A program made the translations under genes and the position numbers. Source: Pantoea conspicua (lineage in GTDB: Bacteria; Pseudomonadota; Gammaproteobacteria; Enterobacterales; Enterobacteriaceae). Taken from it: a stretch of 64,000 nucleotides of DNA. The stretch is from assembly GCF_002095315.1 (NCBI RefSeq), contig NZ_MLFN01000003.1, positions 1 through 64,000 of the forward strand, in the 5' to 3' direction. Position 1 is the first letter of the stretch; every line of letters begins with the position of its first letter. Positions 34,728 to 43,487 of this stretch are shown here, one piece after another. The notes beneath the pieces were generated by a model. The model was not told the DNA's origin, did not search any database, and was given only the letters and a program-made list of their open reading frames with translations.

Positions 34728-35333
34728 ATGGAAGAACTCAACCGCACACTGTTTATCGCCATCAACGCCACACCCGCGTCACCCGCCTGGCTGCTGCAGC
34801 TGGCCACCTTTATCGCCAAAGATCTGATTGCCATTGTGCCGCTATTAATCATCGCGCTATGGCTATGGGGACCGCGTGAACAGGTCACTTCACAGCGGGT
34901 GCTGGTATTAAAAACCGGCATGGCGTTACTTTATGCGCTGGCAATCTCCTGGTGTGTCGGCCAGCTATTACCGCATCCTCGCCCGTTCGCGATTGGATTC
35001 GGTTACCAGTTCCTGCACCATGCGGCAGATGACTCCTATCCCAGCGATCACGGCACCACCATTTTTACCTTTGCGCTGGCGTTTGTTTTCTGGCATCGCC
35101 TGTGGTCCGGCGTGGTGCTGATGCTGACGGGTATCGCCATCGCCTGGTCACGCATCTATCTGGGCGTCCACTGGCCAATGGATATGCTGGGCGGTTTCCT
35201 GATCGGTTTGCTGAGCTGCCTGGCATCACATCTGGCCTGGCAGCTCTACGGCGATCGGATGCTGGCGGTGATTAACCCGCTCTACCGATCGCTGTTTGCC
35301 CTGCCGATTCGCAAAGGCTGGACGCAGGATTAA
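34728..35333 (+). CDS. ybjG: Undecaprenyl-diphosphatase YbjG (PAP2 family)
   Basis: Inner-membrane phosphatase that regenerates undecaprenyl phosphate for peptidoglycan synthesis and can confer bacitracin tolerance. The 201-residue protein has the three PAP2 motifs: HPRPF, PSDHG (D in place of the usual G, as in E. coli YbjG) and SRIYLGVHWPMD, within about five membrane segments. The ATG at 34728 follows GAGGAAT and gives the family N-terminus; the 17-codon upstream extension is rejected. Confidence 0.94.
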   Translation: MEELNRTLFIAINATPASPAWLLQLATFIAKDLIAIVPLLIIALWLWGPREQVTSQRVLVLKTGMALLYALAISWCVGQLLPHPRPFAIGFGYQFLHHAADDSYPSDHGTTIFTFALAFVFWHRLWSGVVLMLTGIAIAWSRIYLGVHWPMDMLGGFLIGLLSCLASHLAWQLYGDRMLAVINPLYRSLFALPIRKGWTQD

Positions 35334-35337
35334 AAAA

Positions 35338-35359
35338 GGGACGCCACGGCGTCCCTGCT
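35338..35359. terminator. Terminator between ybjG and dacC
   Basis: GGGACGCC / GGCGTCCC with a two-base loop, preceded by six A and followed by CTCTTTT. It can serve both convergent genes. Confidence 0.88.
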
Positions 35360-35362
35360 CTT

Positions 35363-36565
35363 TTATGCGAACCACTTGCCAAACCAGCCATTGAATTTCA
35401 TCATCACGAAATCGACCATCCGGCTAAAGAAGCCGCCTTCCGGCACCTCCTGCAACACCACCAGCGGACGCTGGTCGATGGTTTTGCCATCCAGCTGGAA
35501 ATCGATGGTGCCTACCACCTGATTCTTCTTCAGTGGCGCTTCGAGCTGCGGTGAATTGAGCTTAAAGCTCGCCTTGAGGTTTTTCATCTGCCCTTTCGGG
35601 ATGGTCAGTGCGGCATCTTTTGACACGCCAAGGTTGACCTGACTCTGGTCGCCAAACCAGACCCGCTGCTGGGCAAACGGCGCGTCGGCTTTAATCGGCG
35701 TCACGGTTTCATAGAAGCGGAAGCCCCAGGTGAGCAGTTTTTCACTTTCGCGGAAACGAATCGCATCGCTGGCGGTGCCCAGCACCACCGAAATCAGTCG
35801 CATATCACCTTCGGTTGCTGAAGCGACCAGATTATTACCGGCACCGGAAGTGTGGCCGGTTTTGACGCCATCGACTTTGAGATTGGTGCTCCACAGCAGG
35901 CGGTTGCGGTTCATCTGGCGGATTTTATTGAAGGTGAACTCTTTCTCTTTATTCAGCGCATACTCTTCCGGCACGTCACGGATCAACGCCTGAGCAATCA
36001 ACGCCATATCGCGCGCCGTACTGTACTGTCCCTCAGCATCCAGCCCGTGCACTGTCATAAAGTGGGTGTTCTGTAGCCCCAGCGCTTTGCCGTAGTTGTT
36101 CATCAGGCCGATAAACGAATCCTGACTGCCCGCCACATAATCTGCCAGCGCGATACAGGCATCATTACCGGACTGGATGACAATACCTTTATTCAGCTCA
36201 TGTACCGGAATACGATCGCCCGGCTTTAAGAACATCAGCGATGAGCCGCGCAGCTTAGGGTTGCCGGTCGCCCAGGCGTCCTGCCCTACTGTAACCAGAT
36301 CGTCCGGCTTAATTTTGCCGGCTTTGATCGCCTGACCCACTACATAGCTGGTCATCATTTTGGTCAGACTGGCAGGATCGAGACGCTGATCGGCGTTTGA
36401 TTCGGCCAGCACCTTGCCGCTGGCGTAATCCATCAGTATCCAGGCTTTGGCATCAATGCCTGGCGCGGCAGGCGCCTGTTCAGCAAAGGCACTGATCGGT
36501 GCGATAAGAAGTAAAGAGGTGGCAGCAAGTAGCCGCAGGCGAGAAGCAACGCGAGAGTTTGTCAT
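35363..36565 (-). CDS. dacC: D-alanyl-D-alanine carboxypeptidase DacC (PBP6)
   Basis: Penicillin-binding protein that trims the terminal D-Ala from peptidoglycan stem peptides. The 400-residue protein has a signal peptide (to about residue 28, ISAFA), the catalytic SLTK (S66, K69), SGN, and [10 protein letters not shown] motifs, a C-terminal beta domain, and a C-terminal amphipathic helix ([17 protein letters not shown]) that anchors it to the inner membrane. PBP6 is favoured over DacA by position next to ybjG and yliI. Confidence 0.93.
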   Translation of the reverse strand: MTNSRVASRLRLLAATSLLLIAPISAFAEQAPAAPGIDAKAWILMDYASGKVLAESNADQRLDPASLTKMMTSYVVGQAIKAGKIKPDDLVTVGQDAWATGNPKLRGSSLMFLKPGDRIPVHELNKGIVIQSGNDACIALADYVAGSQDSFIGLMNNYGKALGLQNTHFMTVHGLDAEGQYSTARDMALIAQALIRDVPEEYALNKEKEFTFNKIRQMNRNRLLWSTNLKVDGVKTGHTSGAGNNLVASATEGDMRLISVVLGTASDAIRFRESEKLLTWGFRFYETVTPIKADAPFAQQRVWFGDQSQVNLGVSKDAALTIPKGQMKNLKASFKLNSPQLEAPLKKNQVVGTIDFQLDGKTIDQRPLVVLQEVPEGGFFSRMVDFVMMKFNGWFGKWFA

Positions 36566-36839
36566 GGGCTTGACCGGATTGTCCTTAGTAAATCGGAATT
36601 CTGAAGGCAGAAAACCTCCACTCAGAACGCTAACCGTTGGCGGCAGCGAAAAAAACCGCCGAATCGTAAAGTTTTTTAGAGTTTAGTAGAGTAACCCTGG
36701 CATCCCTGCCGCGCGCGTGCCAGTTTTAGTCCCGCTCTGTCGTCATCAAAAATGCGTGCAATTCCGATTTTTCGTAGAACAGTTAAGCCGGTCACAAATT
36801 TCAGCTAACCTGAAAGCCAGTCATCCGAGGAGACCGACC

Positions 36840-37496
36840 ATGGACTTAGCCCTTTTTGATCTGGATGAGACGCTTATTAGTGAAGACAGCACCGGCCTGT
36901 GGTTACGCTGGCTGGTTTCGCAGGGCTTCGCCCCGCGCGAGCTGATCGACCAGGAACAGGCATTAATGGCACAGTATTATGCTGGCACGCTCTCGATTGA
37001 AGAGTACATGAACACCACACTGGCTCCGCTGGCCGGGATGGCGACCCTGACCGTTGAAGGCTGGGTTCGTCGCTTTATCCATCGCGACATCATGCCGCGT
37101 GTCTACCCAGCAGCGCGTGAACGCATTCAGTGGCACCAGGCACGCGGGGACAGAGTGATGATTATCTCCGCCAGTGGTGAGCATCTGGTGGTACCGATTG
37201 CCCATCAGCTGGGTGCCTGTGGCGCACTGGCTATCGGCGTCGAGATCGTGGATGAGCGTTACAGCGGCAAGACCTACGGCACTATGACCTACAAAGAGGG
37301 CAAAGTGACACGGCTGGGCGACTGGAAAGCGTTACAGCAGAGCGAATCCTTTGGCGGCACCTGGGCTTACAGCGATTCAATGAACGACCTGCCGTTACTG
37401 GAGCAGGCCGATCATGCGCACGTAATCAATCCTGATGCGATACTGCATCAGGAAGCGTTAAATCGCGGATGGCAGGTCTGCCACTGGGCCCGCTAA
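36840..37496 (+). CDS. HAD-IB family phosphatase
   Basis: Predicted phosphatase of the haloacid dehalogenase superfamily, subfamily IB (SerB-like); substrate unknown. The 218-residue protein has motif I FDLDET (D7, D9), motif II IISASGE, and motif IV YSDSMNDLPLL, with a helical cap between. The ATG at 36840 follows CGAGGAGACCGACC; the longer upstream frame adds 41 unrelated residues. It converges on yliI with one base between the stops. Not present at this position in E. coli, so a lineage-specific gene of this locus. Confidence 0.9.
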   Translation: MDLALFDLDETLISEDSTGLWLRWLVSQGFAPRELIDQEQALMAQYYAGTLSIEEYMNTTLAPLAGMATLTVEGWVRRFIHRDIMPRVYPAARERIQWHQARGDRVMIISASGEHLVVPIAHQLGACGALAIGVEIVDERYSGKTYGTMTYKEGKVTRLGDWKALQQSESFGGTWAYSDSMNDLPLLEQADHAHVINPDAILHQEALNRGWQVCHWAR

Positions 37497-37497
37497 G

Positions 37498-38640
37498 TTA
37501 GCCGCGGGACGCGCTGGCGTCCTGCGCTAACCCCACTTTAAGTAATTTTCCATTGGCCTCATCGGTCAGCACATAGAGATAGCCATCCGGTCCCTGCCGT
37601 ACATCACGAATACGTGCGTTCTGGTCGCCGAGCAGACGCTGCTCCTCCACCACTTTTTCACCGTTAATGCTCAGCCGGATCAGGTTTTTCTCTTTCAGCG
37701 CGCCGATAAACAGCGAGTTCTTCCACTGCGGGAAACGAGCGCTGTTGTAGAACGCCATGCCACTGATGGCGGGCGAATCTTTCCAGTGATAGATCGGCTG
37801 CTCGGTTCCGGCAGCGTGCGTCCCTTTCGATTCAGGGACCTTGTCACCGCTGTAATCGATACCGTAGGTGGCCAGCGGCCAGCCATAATTTTTCCCTTTC
37901 GCGATGATGTTTACTTCGTCGCCGCCGCGCGGACCATGCTCGTTTTCCCATATCGTGCCGGTCCATGGGTTGAGCGCCAGGCCCTGTGGGTTACGCAAAC
38001 CATAAGCCCAGATCTCCGGACGCGCCCCGTTCTGCTTCACAAACGGATTATCGTCGGGCACGCTGCCATCGGCATTCAGCCGCAGTAATTTGCCCTGCAG
38101 CTTGTCGAGATCCTGTGCCGTGCTGCTGGCAAAGTTATCGCCAAAGGCGATCCACAGAAAACCCTGCTGATCGAACGCCAGGCGGGTGCCGATATTGTTG
38201 CCGCTGGAGAGCATCGGCGTCTGGCGAATCACCACGCGGAAATCGCGCAGTTGGCGGTTATCCTCGCTCAGCGTCCCGACGCCCACCACCGCGCCTGCTT
38301 TACCGCTGCTGTTGGCTTCGGTGTAACTCAGCCAGACGCGTCGGCTGCTGGCAAAATCGGGTGCCAGCACCACATCCAGCAGGCCGCTCTGTCGCTCTGC
38401 CCAGACCTGCGGTACGCCGGTGATTGGTTGCGACAGACCGCGTTCCGGATTCCAGCTGCGCAGCTGGCCGCTGCGTTCGGTAATCAGCAGGGTCTGGTTG
38501 TCGGGCAGAAACGCCACGGACCATGGATGTTGTAACTTATCCTGCAACAGCTGTACTTCGACCTGCTGTTCTGCAGCCAGCAGCGGCATGGCGGCCATAA
38601 GTGAACCACTGAACAATATTGCGCGAGCGACACGAACCAT
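37498..38640 (-). CDS. yliI: PQQ-dependent soluble aldose sugar dehydrogenase YliI
   Basis: Periplasmic PQQ- and calcium-dependent beta-propeller dehydrogenase acting on aldose sugars (Asd family). The 380-residue protein has a signal peptide (to about residue 23, PLLAA) and GSDH-family blocks HPWSVAFLPD, GLRNPQGLALNPWTG and WENEHGPRGGDEVN. Whether the host makes PQQ itself cannot be judged from this window. Confidence 0.93.
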   Translation of the reverse strand: MVRVARAILFSGSLMAAMPLLAAEQQVEVQLLQDKLQHPWSVAFLPDNQTLLITERSGQLRSWNPERGLSQPITGVPQVWAERQSGLLDVVLAPDFASSRRVWLSYTEANSSGKAGAVVGVGTLSEDNRQLRDFRVVIRQTPMLSSGNNIGTRLAFDQQGFLWIAFGDNFASSTAQDLDKLQGKLLRLNADGSVPDDNPFVKQNGARPEIWAYGLRNPQGLALNPWTGTIWENEHGPRGGDEVNIIAKGKNYGWPLATYGIDYSGDKVPESKGTHAAGTEQPIYHWKDSPAISGMAFYNSARFPQWKNSLFIGALKEKNLIRLSINGEKVVEEQRLLGDQNARIRDVRQGPDGYLYVLTDEANGKLLKVGLAQDASASRG

Positions 38641-38752
38641 AGCGTTCTCCTGACGGGATAGAATGCCCTTAAGCGTAGACAGCCGCAGTGCGATGATGAG
38701 GAGGATTTACAAAAGATTAAACTGGGCGACAGCGGTCTGTCGCCCGACAGGA

Positions 38753-39415
38753 TTACGGTGCGTTAAAACTGACCGTGTCACGCACCATAGTATTGATACC
38801 CGGCTTCAGGTCTTCAAAAGTGATCGGCGTAGTGCTGTTGCTGACCGTTTTGCCGAACGCTTTACGCACTACCCGGATCAGCGGTTTGCCGGTTACCGCA
38901 TCGCTGGCTTCAATCTCCAGAAACAGCTCGCTGTTCTGGGTACGATGGCCTGACGCCGCCATGGTGCTGGCCACCACTGCCGCCACCGGTACCACTTCGT
39001 AGAATTGCACCCCTTCATTTTCCGCTGACACGGCGGTAATCGCTGCCCGCACCTTCAGGGTGTGCGGCGTAGCCTGATTAGTCAGCGGTCGGCGGGTCGC
39101 AATGGCGCCTTTTAACTGAATGTCGGTATAACTCAGCACCTCATCCAGCGTTTGCTGACTGACGCGTGCGGTGGGATGGGCTGCCGGATAGTAGACCAGT
39201 GGCGTATAGAGCACATCCTTGTACTGGCTGCTTTGATAGTCGGGTGAGATCCAGCGCAAAGTGGGCTGGCCGCTGGCCGACTCAGTTGGCTGCAGCTGGC
39301 TGTAATCGCCTAAGAAACCTGAATATTGCTGCTTGTCAGCAACATGAGAAGTACAACCATTGAGCATCAGAACAGAGACCGCCAGCAGAGCAGCCACGGA
39401 AGGTTTACGCATCAT
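38753..39415 (-). CDS. DUF3313 family lipoprotein
   Basis: Predicted lipoprotein of unknown function. The 220-residue protein has lipobox LNGC (C21) and a single DUF3313-type soluble domain (QYSGFLGDYSQLQP, then LKGAIATRRPLTN). No partner gene is visible: yliI upstream and the carbonic anhydrase downstream have their own spacers. Confidence 0.85.
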   Translation of the reverse strand: MMRKPSVAALLAVSVLMLNGCTSHVADKQQYSGFLGDYSQLQPTESASGQPTLRWISPDYQSSQYKDVLYTPLVYYPAAHPTARVSQQTLDEVLSYTDIQLKGAIATRRPLTNQATPHTLKVRAAITAVSAENEGVQFYEVVPVAAVVASTMAASGHRTQNSELFLEIEASDAVTGKPLIRVVRKAFGKTVSNSTTPITFEDLKPGINTMVRDTVSFNAP

Positions 39416-39524
39416 CGACTCGCTTATATCAGGAAGGTTCAGGCAAGCATAGAGTAAATCAGGCGGGAAACAGTAAAAATAACCGTTATTTTAACGGGTT
39501 ATGTGCTCTGAATAGCGGGAATGA

Positions 39525-39545
39525 CCCGCTGCAGGGTGCAGCGGG
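39525..39545. terminator. Hairpin between the carbonic anhydrase and DUF3313 genes
   Basis: Perfect nine-base stem CCCGCTGCA / TGCAGCGGG with a three-base loop, next to the 3' end of the carbonic anhydrase gene; the T tract is weak. A second inverted repeat, AACCGTTA / TAACGGGTT, lies at about 39481-39500. Confidence 0.55.
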
Positions 39546-39553
39546 CAGGCGGT

Positions 39554-40189
39554 TTACTCGAAACAGGTATCAGGATTTTCAGACAGGGTAATAAACTCTT
39601 TACCGCCGTGCGTCAGCGCCATGATGGTGCCGGTTTCAATATCGTATACCCAGCCATGCAGACGCAGTTTGCCGTTACGCAGTGCCACCGACACGGAAGG
39701 ATGGGTTTTCATGTTATTGAGCTGAGCGATAACGTTCTCTTTCACCATCTCATTCAGCTTTTTCTCTGGCGAGTCATAGTTGCGCTGCTCCACCACCGCT
39801 TTTGCTGCGTCGGCATAGCGCAGCCAGTGCTCAACCGCGGGCATGGTATCCATGCAGGCACAGGAGGCAATAGCATTCATCGCGCCGCAGTTCGAGTGAC
39901 CGCAGATGATGATGTCGGAAACGCCCAGCGCGACCACGGCGTATTCGATGGTGGCAGAGACGCCGCCCGGCTCCGGGCCAAACGAAGGCACAATGTTGCC
40001 CGCATTGCGGATAACGAACAGCTCGCCGGGTTCCTGCTGCGTGACCAGTTCCGGCACCAGCCGGCTGTCAGAACAGGAGATAAACAGCGCTTTGGGATTT
40101 TGATTTGACGCCAGGCTTTTGAAAAGATCCTTCCTTTCAGGAAACACATTCTGCTGGAAATTCAGAAATCCATTGATGATCTCTTTCAT
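39554..40189 (-). CDS. cynT: Beta-class carbonic anhydrase (CynT type)
   Basis: Zinc enzyme interconverting CO2 and bicarbonate. The 211-residue protein has C39-x-D41-x-R43 (ISCSDSR) and H98-x-x-C101 (CGHSNCG), the full zinc-binding set, and starts [19 protein letters not shown], closer to CynT than to Can of E. coli. There is no cynS cyanase or cynR beside it, so it probably serves general CO2/bicarbonate supply rather than cyanate use. Confidence 0.9.
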   Translation of the reverse strand: MKEIINGFLNFQQNVFPERKDLFKSLASNQNPKALFISCSDSRLVPELVTQQEPGELFVIRNAGNIVPSFGPEPGGVSATIEYAVVALGVSDIIICGHSNCGAMNAIASCACMDTMPAVEHWLRYADAAKAVVEQRNYDSPEKKLNEMVKENVIAQLNNMKTHPSVSVALRNGKLRLHGWVYDIETGTIMALTHGGKEFITLSENPDTCFE

Positions 40190-40220
40190 TATTTAGCTCT
40201 CACATTATCCACGTCGTTAC

Positions 40221-40250
40221 CTGAAGGGCATAGCCCCTTCAGTGTTTTTT
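40221..40250 (+). terminator. Terminator-like hairpin in the gap before the rimO remnant
   Basis: CTGAAGGG / CCCTTCAG stem with a six-base loop and TGTTTTTT after it, so it looks like a plus-strand terminator, yet no plus-strand gene ends upstream. It lies in the leader of the minus-strand carbonic anhydrase gene. The gap 40190-40577 has no conserved gene; the hairpin may be left over from a lost neighbour. Confidence 0.5.
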
Positions 40251-40577
40251 GTCCGTTTATTATTAATGAAAACAAGTGAATATCAACCGGCGATTTCCTA
40301 AGGATGTTTTTTACTGCCTTCTGTCAGCGTTTCGCTTATCCCTTTTTCACCGGTTGAAAGCTGAATTTCTTTTTACAGCATCGGAAGTTACTGGAATTTT
40401 TCCCCGCCTGCCGCCAGTACTTTTCCACCCGGTCAGCAGGCCCGCTTTTACCGGTTTTTTCACACCTTTACACGGCGCTAAACCCGCACAGATAGCGCGA
40501 CATTTTTCCCTGCTACACAAGTAAAATTCCGCGCCATGGCTGTGTGGAACCGGAAACAGAGCCCTGTCTGATACAAC

Positions 40578-41107
40578 AAAAACCTTGCCGACTCCGGGCG
40601 CATCCTCACCGAACTGCGTAGCGAAGGCTATGATGGAGAGCCGCGCTATGACGATGCTGAAATCGTCATCGTCAACACCTGCAGATTTATCGACAGCGTC
40701 GTCCAGGCATCGCGGGAAGTCACTGACGAAGCGCTGAATGAAAACGGTAAGGTGATTGTCACCGGCTGTCCCGGGACAAAAGTGGATCAGATGCGTGACG
40801 TGTATCCTGAAGTACTGGAGTTCACCGGTCCGCACAGCGATGAGCAGGTGTTGTCGCATGTCTATGGCATTATGCAATTGCCACTGCAGGTCTCAGCCGA
40901 ACGCCTGCAGCAGAAACGGGCCATGAGATTCTGGTGATTATTGATGAGGTGGACGAAGAAGGCGCGATTAGCCGCACTATGGCCGATGGCCCGGAAACTG
41001 ACGGCGCGGTCTGTCTGAATGGCGAGCGCAACGTCAAACCGGGCGACATGCTACGGGTTAAAGCCGACTATGCCGGCGAGTACGATCTCCGGGCGAGCCG
41101 GGTGTAA
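40578..41107 (+). pseudogene. rimO: rimO remnant with internal deletion and frameshift
   Basis: RimO is the radical-SAM methylthiotransferase that modifies ribosomal protein S12. Translation from 40578 gives [19 protein letters not shown], ..[13 protein letters not shown], ..[11 protein letters not shown] and ..[14 protein letters not shown], matching RimO residues ~19-110. At about 40885-40893 it jumps to VSAERLQQK, near RimO residue 370, so about 250 codons, including the radical-SAM CxxxCxxC core, are gone. A frameshift follows (TGA at 40935); the other frame continues [17 protein letters not shown] to DLRASRV and TAA at 41105-41107. The N-terminal start and first cysteine are also missing. 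This is the region where E. coli carries rimO. A functional copy elsewhere cannot be excluded. Confidence 0.9.
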
Positions 41108-41163
41108 TCCCATCCTGTCCGGCGGTGAGTAGCCTGTGACGCGCCGCCGGACTGGCCCGGCGC

Positions 41164-41613
41164 TTAGCCATATTGCTGCTGATGCGCTTTCTTGCGTTTC
41201 AGGTAGTCCTCATCTTCACGAATCCGATCCCAGTAGCCTTTGAAAACGGCCGCCGCCGCGGCCTTTTCTTCATTCACCCCCCGCGGCAGTTCTTTGCCAT
41301 CAGCATCATATTTGCGTCCGCCCTGATGATTGCTGTAGCGCCGCGCCCGGGTATAGCCCATCTGAATAAATTTGCGCGCCATATCCATGCCGACAAAATC
41401 ATCCTGCCGACGATAATCCTCGAACAGCGCCATGATTTTTTCAGCCGACTCTTTGGCAATCGGGACGGTACGAAAACGCCAGTGCGGCAGGATTTCGCTC
41501 TTATAAGGCTCAACCATCAATACCCCCTGCTCGCCGCGCCCGACCTGGTAACGTTCGGGATGCTGACGAAAGTCGAGGGTAGTGAAGTCCTGATCGTAAT
41601 CGAAAGGTTTCAT
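41164..41613 (-). CDS. DUF4385 family protein
   Basis: Conserved soluble protein of unknown function, 149 residues, rich in charged residues ([37 protein letters not shown]) and ending in a lysine/glutamine-rich tail. Its ATG (41613-41611) overlaps the gsiD TGA (ATGA), so it is translationally coupled to the glutathione transporter operon and is its last gene. No link to glutathione import is known to me. Confidence 0.85.
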   Translation of the reverse strand: MKPFDYDQDFTTLDFRQHPERYQVGRGEQGVLMVEPYKSEILPHWRFRTVPIAKESAEKIMALFEDYRRQDDFVGMDMARKFIQMGYTRARRYSNHQGGRKYDADGKELPRGVNEEKAAAAAVFKGYWDRIREDEDYLKRKKAHQQQYG

Positions 41614-42515
41614 GTTTTAAGTTTAGGATCCAACGCGTCGCGCAGCCCGTCACCGAGTAAATTAAATGCCAGAACGGTGAGGAAGATCGCCAGGCTGGGG
41701 AAAATCGCGACGTGCGGCGCAATCACCATATCGGCCCGCGCCTCATTCAGCATGGCGCCCCACTCTGGCGTCGGCGGCTGCGCGCCCAGTCCAAGAAACG
41801 ACAGGCTGGCTGCAGTGATAATCGAGGTGCCGACGCGCATGGTGAAATAGACCACAATCGGCGAGACGGTACCCGGCAGGATATGGCGCATGATAATGGT
41901 CCAGTCAGACGCGCCGATGCTGCGGGCCGACTCAATATAGGTCTGATGCTTCAGCACCAGCGTATTGCCACGCACCAGGCGGGCAAACGCCGGGATACTG
42001 AAGATCGCCACCGCCACGATCACGTTGCTCATGCCGCTGCCCATGATCGCCACCACCGCAATCGCCAGCAGGATGCCGGGAAAGGCGAACAGCACATCGC
42101 ACACGCGCATGGTTATGCGGTCCCACCAGCCTTCGTAGTAGCCCGCCAGCAGCCCAAACAGCGTCCCGATCAGCGCACCGATGGCCACCGAGAAGAAGCC
42201 GGCAATCAGCGAAATGCGGGTTCCTACCAATACCCGGCTGAAAATATCGCGTCCCAGTGAATCAACTCCAAACCAGTGCAGCAGGGAAGGTCCGTCATTC
42301 AGCCGGTCATAATCGAAATAATTTTCAGCATCAAACGGCGCCACGTAAGGCGCGATAAATGCCAGCACAATCAGCACCAGCACAAACAACCCGGCCAGCA
42401 GCGCCACCGGCTGTTGCCGGAAACGCCGCCAGAACTCACGCCACGGCGTGCGTACCCGATTCTCCTTGATCAGCGGCAGGGTTTTCAGGGCCGCCTCGCG
42501 TCGCCAGTTTTTCAT
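41610..42515 (-). CDS. gsiD: Glutathione ABC transporter permease GsiD
   Basis: Permease of the GsiABCD glutathione importer (peptide/opine/nickel transporter type). The 301-residue protein has an N-terminal cytoplasmic arm, six membrane segments and the EAA loop [21 protein letters not shown] (read across). It overlaps gsiC and the DUF4385 gene by four bases each. Confidence 0.95.
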   Translation of the reverse strand: MKNWRREAALKTLPLIKENRVRTPWREFWRRFRQQPVALLAGLFVLVLIVLAFIAPYVAPFDAENYFDYDRLNDGPSLLHWFGVDSLGRDIFSRVLVGTRISLIAGFFSVAIGALIGTLFGLLAGYYEGWWDRITMRVCDVLFAFPGILLAIAVVAIMGSGMSNVIVAVAIFSIPAFARLVRGNTLVLKHQTYIESARSIGASDWTIIMRHILPGTVSPIVVYFTMRVGTSIITAASLSFLGLGAQPPTPEWGAMLNEARADMVIAPHVAIFPSLAIFLTVLAFNLLGDGLRDALDPKLKT

Positions 42516-43441
42516 CGCGATTCCTTAAAGCGAATGGCGGGATTGATCACCGCATACAACATATCGACGATCAGATTGATCAGAATAAACTCCAGTGAAA
42601 ACAGCAGCACTTCCGCCTGGATCACCGGATAGTCGCGCATCGCGACGGAATCAACCAGCAGCCGACCCAGGCCCGGCCAGTTAAACACCACCTCGACCAC
42701 AATCGATCCGCCGAGCAGAAAGCCGAACTGCAGGCCCATCATGGTCACCACCGGGATCATCGCGTTGCGCAATCCATGTTTCACCACCACCAGCGACTCG
42801 CGCACCCCTTTGGCACGCGCGGTACGCATGTAATCTTCCTGCATCACTTCGACAAAGGAGGCACGGGTAAAACGAGCCATCACTGCCGCCACTGCCGCCC
42901 CCAGGGTTATCGACGGCAGAATATAATGCTTCCAGCTCTCCGCCCCCACCGTCGGCAGCCAGCCCAGCTCCACCGAGAAGACCTGCATCAGCAACATGCC
43001 CAGGGCAAAAGCCGGAAACGAAATGCCGGAAACCGCCAGCGTCATGCCGAGGCGATCGGGCCAGCGGTTGCGCCAGACGGCAGACACAATGCCAATAGCC
43101 ATGCCAAATATCACGGCCCAGATCATGCTGGTCAGGGTCAGCCACAATGTCGGCATAAAGCGCGAAGCGATCTCATCCGCCACCGGCCGTTTCGACACCA
43201 TCGACTGGCCAAAATCGCCCTGCAGCGCATTGAGAATAAAGTGCCAGAACTGCTGCGGCAGCGGCAGATCCAGTCCCAGTTCCTGCCGCACCAGCGCCAC
43301 CACCGAGGCATCCGCTTCCGGCCCGGCAATCAGGCGCGCAGGATCGCCCGGCAGCAGGTGGACAAACAGAAACACCAGCACCGCAACAATCAGCAAGGTG
43401 GGGATCAGCCCCAACAGCCGTTTAATAAAATAGTTAAACAT
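42512..43441 (-). CDS. gsiC: Glutathione ABC transporter permease GsiC
   Basis: First permease of the glutathione importer, 309 residues. It has the typical N-terminal segment [19 protein letters not shown], the [16 protein letters not shown] external loop and the EAA loop [17 protein letters not shown]. Follows gsiB after a 46-base gap that holds a perfect hairpin. Confidence 0.95.
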   Translation of the reverse strand: MFNYFIKRLLGLIPTLLIVAVLVFLFVHLLPGDPARLIAGPEADASVVALVRQELGLDLPLPQQFWHFILNALQGDFGQSMVSKRPVADEIASRFMPTLWLTLTSMIWAVIFGMAIGIVSAVWRNRWPDRLGMTLAVSGISFPAFALGMLLMQVFSVELGWLPTVGAESWKHYILPSITLGAAVAAVMARFTRASFVEVMQEDYMRTARAKGVRESLVVVKHGLRNAMIPVVTMMGLQFGFLLGGSIVVEVVFNWPGLGRLLVDSVAMRDYPVIQAEVLLFSLEFILINLIVDMLYAVINPAIRFKESR

Positions 43442-43458
43442 GCAACATCCTGCAGCTG

Positions 43459-43481
43459 CGGCCAGCCGCGCGGGCTGGCCG
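43459..43481 (-). other. Hairpin between gsiB and gsiC
   Basis: Perfect nine-base GC-rich repeat CGGCCAGCC / GGCTGGCCG with a five-base loop, no T tract. Likely protects the gsiB message or reduces downstream transcription, favouring the binding protein over the permeases. Confidence 0.55.
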
Positions 43482-43487
43482 GCTCCG

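Noticed and set aside
40276-40524. 82-codon plus-strand frame before the rimO remnant
   Set aside because: No similarity recognised, no convincing ribosome site, and it runs into decayed sequence.
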